Shown: positions 49,901-55,900 of the stretch, piece by piece | Layout: each line of letters begins with the position of its first letter | How positions within the stretch are numbered: position 1 is the first letter of the stretch | From: Nelumbo lutea | Lineage: Eukaryota > Streptophyta > Magnoliopsida > Proteales > Nelumbonaceae | NCBI GenBank assembly: GCA_022828595.1 | Contig: JAKGHH010000005.1 | Span: 30,640,193-30,704,192 of the forward strand | DNA: 64,000 bases | Reading direction: 5' to 3' | The notes under the pieces: generated by a model | What the model saw: the letters and a program-made list of their open reading frames with translations, nothing else | Databases searched by the model: none | What the model was told of the DNA's origin: nothing | Position numbers and translations under genes: made by a program

Positions 49901-52900
49901 GTTTTGTCCATAATCTGGGTCCTGGGAATGACAAGTTTGATGCACGTTCTATCAAGTGCATCTTCCTTGGCTATTCTCGGACCCAGAAAGGGTATAAGTG
50001 CTACCATCCTAGTTCTTGACGGTCCTTTGTGTGTGCTGATGTCAGTTTCTTTGAGTCTACTCCGTTCTTTTTGGGGTCTGCTGATGCTTCTTCCTCCTCA
50101 TCACCTCCTCCTCTTCCACTTCCCGTTGTTGATCCTCCTCCCTTTGTTCCAGTCGTGACCAAATCCTTGCCTCCGGTGCCACCACCTGTTGAACGCCCAC
50201 CTATCCGTCATGCGTATACACATCGCCCACGCGTATCAGCTACTACTACTCCGGCTATATCTCCGTCGATGGATCTGGCACCAGACCCCCACTTAGCATC
50301 TGAGATTGATCTACCCATTGCTTTGCGGAAAGGTAAATGTACTTGCACCCTTCATCCCATTTCTAATTATGTTTTTCTTACTCACCTTTTCGCTTCCCAT
50401 CGCCAGTTTGTTACCTTGTTATCATCAGTTATTGTTCCTAAAGACGTTCAGGAAGCCCTTGCCTCTCCAGGGTGGTGCCGTGCCATGGAAGAAGAACTTT
50501 CGGCCCTTCATCATAATCATACTTCGGACCACGCTGCTCTTCCTCCTAGGAAGCAAGCTGTTGGTTGTAAGTGGGTTTATACGGTTAAGTATCTGCCTGA
50601 TGGTAGTGTTGAACGCCTGAAAGCGCGATTAGTTGCAAAAGGGTACTCCCAAACCTATGGCATTGACTACACAAAGACCTTCTCACCGGTTGCTAAGATA
50701 GGGTCAGTTCGTATTGTGATCTCTCTTGCAGCTTGATATCAAGAATGCCTTCTTGCATGGTGACTTACTCGAGGAGGTCTACATGGAGCAACCTCCAGGG
50801 TTTGTTGCTCCGGGGGAGGATGGTAAGGTGTGCAGACTAAGGAAGGCTATATATGGACTTAAACAGTCTCCTCGAGCATGGTTTGGTAGGTTCAGTGAGG
50901 TGGTAAAGAAGTTTGGCATGAAACAGTACAAAGTTGACCATTCTGTATTTAGTCATGACTCTCCGGGAGGAAAAATACTGTTGGTGGTGTATGTAGATGA
51001 TATCGTTATTACTGGGAATGATATATTGGTATTGACAGACTGAAGACTTATCTGCAGGATCACTTTCAGACAAAGGATCTGGGTAAACTGAAATACTTCT
51101 TGGGGATAGAGGTAGCGAGATCCAAGTATGGGATTAACCTGTGCCAGAGGAAGTATGTGCTTGATTTGCTGGAAGAAACAGGCTTGTTGGGTGCCAAACC
51201 AGCTGAAACACCCATGGACACAAATACCAAGCTAAGCAGTGATATGGGTGAAGTGTTTGAAGACCCTGGCAGATACCGATGACTTGTGGGCAAACTGAAC
51301 TACCTAACCATTACCAGACTAGACATCTCATTTGCAGTTAGTGTGGTAAGCCAGTTCATGCAACAACCTCTGACTCTTCATTGGAATGCGGTTCTGAGAA
51401 TTGTGAAGTATCTAAAAGGGGCCCCGGGTCGCGGTCTAATATACAAGAGTGGGGGAAAACTTGAAATAGAAGGGTATTCTGATGCTGATTGGGCCAGTTC
51501 TATGTCTGATAGGCGGTCTACTACAGGCTATTGCACATTTTTGGGAGGTAACCTGGTGACATGGAAAAGTAAGAAGCAGACGGTTGTGGCAAGAAGTAGT
51601 GCAGAAGCAGAATATAGGGCTATGGCGCACACCGCTTGTGAATTATTGTGGCTAAGGAACCTTCTACAAGAAGTAGGGTATAACATTAACACTCCAATGA
51701 AGCTCTATTGTGATAATCAGGCTGTAGTTCATATCTCCTCTAATCCGGTGTTTCATGAAAGAACCAAGCACATTGAGGTTGACTGTCACTTTGTGAGGGA
51801 GAAGGTGCTGAATGGAGAGCTAGACACTACACATGTTAATACAGGAAATCAGTGGGCTGACTTATTTACAAAAGGCTTGAGTCGGGGAAGAGTGGACTAC
51901 ATATGTAACAAGCTGGGAGTATATGATATATACTCACCAGCTTGAGGGGGAGTGTTAGCGTAGGGGTATTTCTGTCTTTATACCTTGATTGATGTTGCTG
52001 ATCTGTAATGTTGTGTTGAAACATGTGCTCTTAACTTAAGTAAGGGCACATAGGTCTTTTCAGTTATGTTTTAATAATAATATAAATACTTACTGGCCGA
52101 CTGGGAGAAGTCAAGTTGACTCTTTCAGTTCGAACCGGAATTCTCTCTTCTCTCTTTCTTTCTTTCTTTATCACTCTTTCTTCTTCTACATAACTGAACT
52201 CAATCAGGCCGAACTCTAAGGCAGACCTGAATTATATCACCAAGTAACCTCTAGAAGACTCCCTTATCTTTCAACAATACTCCATCTAAGGTAGAGAGTT
52301 TATGACTCATATCAATAGGAATAGCAACTGGTCTAGCACCCGTCTTCCCTGTTTTAGTGAGCAAGTCAAGCACATACTTTTGTTGAGAGAAAAGGATCCC
52401 ATCCTTAGATCGAAAAACTTCTATGCCAATAAAATATCTCAATTCCCCCAAATCTTTGACCTCAATCTCTGTATGAAGGAAAGATTTAAGATCATTAATC
52501 CCTGATACATCATTGCTAGTCACAACTATATCATTAACATACACAATTAGATATACTGCCAAAGAGCCTCTCCTCTTCACAAAGAGGGTATGATCAGACT
52601 GAGTCTATATATAGCCAAAGTTAACAAGGGCAGCCCTAAACCTTTCAAATCATGCTCTAGGTGACTGTTTAAGTCTATAAAGAAATTTCTTCAGCTTGCA
52701 AACTTTCCCTTCCATATCTGTTCATACATTCCTGGAAAAAGAGACATATAGACCTCCTCATGTAACTCTCCATTCAGAAATGCATTTTTTACATTCAGCT
52801 GGTAAAGTGGCCAATCTGAATGTGCAGCCAGAGATAGCAAAACCCTCACAAAGGTCATCTTTGCAACAGGAGAAAAGGTCTCCAAATAGTCAATCCCATA

Positions 52901-55900
52901 TGTCTGTGTATAACCTTTTGCAACCAGCCTAGCTTCGTACCTTTCAATGGTGTCATCAACATGATATTTGATGGTGAAAACCCACTTACAGCCTACTAGT
53001 TCCTTCCCTTCAGGCAAATCAACCACTTTCCAAGTGTCATTCTTAGGTAGGGCATCAATTTTTGTTCTCATAGCATCCCTCCATTCTAGAATAGTAAGAG
53101 CTTCTGACATTGACCTAGGTATTGGGTTAGAAAAAATAGAAGAAAGATAGCCAAATTATAAAGGAGAGAGCAAACTACAAGAAAGGTGTTTGGAAATGCA
53201 ATGTGTGGTACATTTCCTTTTACCTTTCCTGATAGCAATAAGAACATCAAGGCTTGGGAAAGATGGCTCCAAAGGGACGGTATCAGTACCTGTTGTCTCT
53301 TCTGTGAATGGAAGTACAGGAGGCTCATGTGGTGTAGAGGAAACAATCTGCTCACTTCTAGTTCTCTACCGCTGGTATAGCCTCGAATTAAAAAGAGGAC
53401 GAGGAGGTAACGGAGGAGGAATAGGAACATTGGAATGAGAATGAGATGACTATTCCAACCTTGACTCATTTGAAAGAGGAAGAGGCTCAAAAGAAGACTC
53501 AACTGGGACAAGGAGAGGAGAGCAAACAACTGTGACAAATCCTCCCCCTTTGGACAATGCCTCTCCTGAGAAGAATTATAAAAAGAAGAAAACTCATCAA
53601 AGGTGACATCCATTGAGACACACCGAGTTCCAATCTTTGGATCAAAACAACAATAACCCTTTTGTGTGGGGGCATAACCAAGGAAAATGCACTTGTGGCT
53701 TTTGGTTCAAATTTATGTCTCTGGGTACTTGGAATGTGTACATAACAAGTGCAGCCAAAGACACAGAGTGCAATAGGGAAAAAGTCCTTGCCCAGATGAA
53801 GAAGACTGAAAGGAGACTTAAACCCCAATATTCTAGATGGCATACAGTTGATTAGGTAGGTTGTAGTGAGGACAACATTCTAGACGGCATACTGTGGTCA
53901 CAGCCAGTTGAGAGTAAACGAAGGCTCCCGGAACCTGTCCGGATTCAACAACATTCTTGTTTTCAACTTCCAAAGGGTCCATCTTCTTAAAACACTCCAA
54001 AAATAACTTCTAATAACTTCAAATAATAATCAATGAAGACAGGAAAAAAATTGTGTTGTGAATCAACCTCTATGCAGTCGTACCCATTAAGTGCATCACC
54101 CCTGAAACCCGGGAGAAACAAAAGAAACCCAGCCGCACCTTGTAGACCTCACAGAACACTGAGCAACTTGAATCGATCTTCAAGATGAAGAACACAAAGT
54201 CTTTCAATCACTGAGCGCCAAGGCCAAACTCCCTGTGGGGCCCGCAAGCAGATTTCTCCAGTTAATTAGGGTTTCGGGCAACACACTTGATACTGTCAAG
54301 GGGACGACAAAGATAGCCTCCCCTCCAAAAACCACTAACAACTGAGCTGAAAAAAAAAAATTCTTTACCTATTCATTCGATTCAGTTCTCTATACACATT
54401 GTGTATGGGAAGAAAGAGGAGAAAAGAGAGAAAAGAAGAGCCCACTCTGATACCAAGAAGAAAAACAGCCTTCCGAAATGAATGGACTGTTTAAAAAGAT
54501 GCAGAAAAGTGATTGAGAATAGCAGAAATCAAGAAGAGAGGAGAGAGGAGAGAGAAGAGGAAGAAGAAGGTAGCGGCAATAAGGGTTCAGAGAGAGATTT
54601 TCGAATCTAATCTCCTCTTACACCCCTAATCCCTTTTCATTAACTTAATTTTAATAATTTACAGAAAAGGCCCTTAACTAGGCGAATAACTAAAAGTACA
54701 TAATATAAGAAAGGCCCAAGTTGAGGCCCATTACAGCAAAGAACATAAAAAAAAAACAAATAAGATAACAGTCTATGGGCCATTCAGCCCATCTTCTCTA
54801 CAGTAACACTACTATAGTAATTATTTAATAGAGCAATTTTGTATCCATTAACAAATAGAGAAGGTTATTAACTTTATATGATAAAGATTCAAGATGGAAA
54901 GTAAAAAAGATAAAAACGGATGCAGTTGTTGTTTTATTTAATTGAAGGGAGAAAGAGGGAGAATAGAAAAAAAAAAAAAGAAATCTCTATACTTCTATTA
55001 TTTCTTTCTTTTCTTTCTTTCTTTCTCTCTCTCCTCAAAATCTTTTGATCTTTTAAATTTCAATAGAAAACATTGAAACAAATTATAAATGATATATAGT
55101 TTATAATAGAATGGATTTACACACTTATTAATAAGATGCATCAATCTAAATGATATTATAAAAGGCACTAGCCTTGTCACTTTTATTGCTTGGACGAGAT
55201 CCTAGTGGCAAGGACAGGCACCTAATTGCCATAAGTCAAGGTGTTCAGGCAAGGTGACTAGCCACCTTGACAACTATGAACCCCAGTAGTCCTAGCCATA
55301 AACAATGGACACTAGAAATTGTGTGTATCGACCTGTGCAGTGTTGCAGTTAACACATGAAATATCTGGCCTGGGGAGTACGTTCACAAGAGTGAAACATA
55401 AAGGAATTGATGGGGGCCCACGCAAGTAGTGGAGCATGTGGTTTAATTCAATGCAAAGCAAAGAGCCTTACTAGGGTTTGACAAAGAACAAAAGCATACC
55501 AGAATTGCTTAGAGGCCAACTATCCACACTGAATCCTGCACATGATTTGATTGGATAAACAGTGATGGATCTCACATAAATACCTACAGTTGAGAGACTG
55601 TTTAAAACACCTGCATTTCATAGCACATAATCAGAAAAGAGATCATAACTGTTTTAAAACACCTGCTTAGAGTTTGTTTTTGGGTAATCCAGTAAAATAG
55701 AGTTAAGATCATAACTGAAAAGACACTGGACTACTAGACACAAGAGTATAGAAAAATAGAATCGTAGAATGAGAGAATGAGAAAATATGCATGAAAAATT
55801 TAGGTGAGTACATGCAATAACCTAAGAGATAAACAGGAATGTGTAGATTTTACTAGAAAATTCCACAAATAACCTAAGAGATAAACATGCAAAATTCAAA

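Larger units (their letters stand above)
46691..52239 (+). mobile_element. Copia-D: youngest Ty1/copia element (5549 bp)
   Basis: LTRs 46691-46981 and 51953-52239. Perfect target duplication CCAAG at 46686-46690 and 52240-52244, both bordered by Copia-C RT codons. By eye the LTRs differ at about 9 of 287 bases (3%) plus one 4-bp gap, the lowest divergence in the window. The polyprotein has one long open part (828 codons), then three frame breaks and a stop. Confidence 0.96.
45707..54802 (-). mobile_element. Copia-C: deleted Ty1/copia element carrying Copia-D
   Basis: LTRs at 45707-46025 and 54456-54802 with a PBS at 54445-54455. The interior keeps an integrase C-terminal piece, RT and RNase H; gag, protease and the integrase core are gone. 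Flanks CTAAT and GTAAC do not form a convincing duplication. Copia-D was inserted into its RT/RNase H junction. Confidence 0.85.
45435..55278. mobile_element. hAT-like non-autonomous element split by Copia-C
   Basis: The left end CATTGTTGTCAAGGTG and the right end (reverse-complemented) CATAGTTGTCAAGGTGGCTA match the termini of the MITE at 28426-29330, and both are followed by CCTAGGTG-type blocks. Flanks AAACCCTT (45427-45434) and AACCCCAG (55279-55286) agree at only 5 of 8 bases, so the duplication is doubtful or decayed. Without Copia-C the element is about 0.75 kb. Confidence 0.7.

Noticed and set aside
55280..55483. A 16S rRNA gene, or an organellar contig
   Set aside because: Only about 200 bp is present, CG sites are decayed, and a nuclear exon lies 16 bp away; it is a nuclear insertion.
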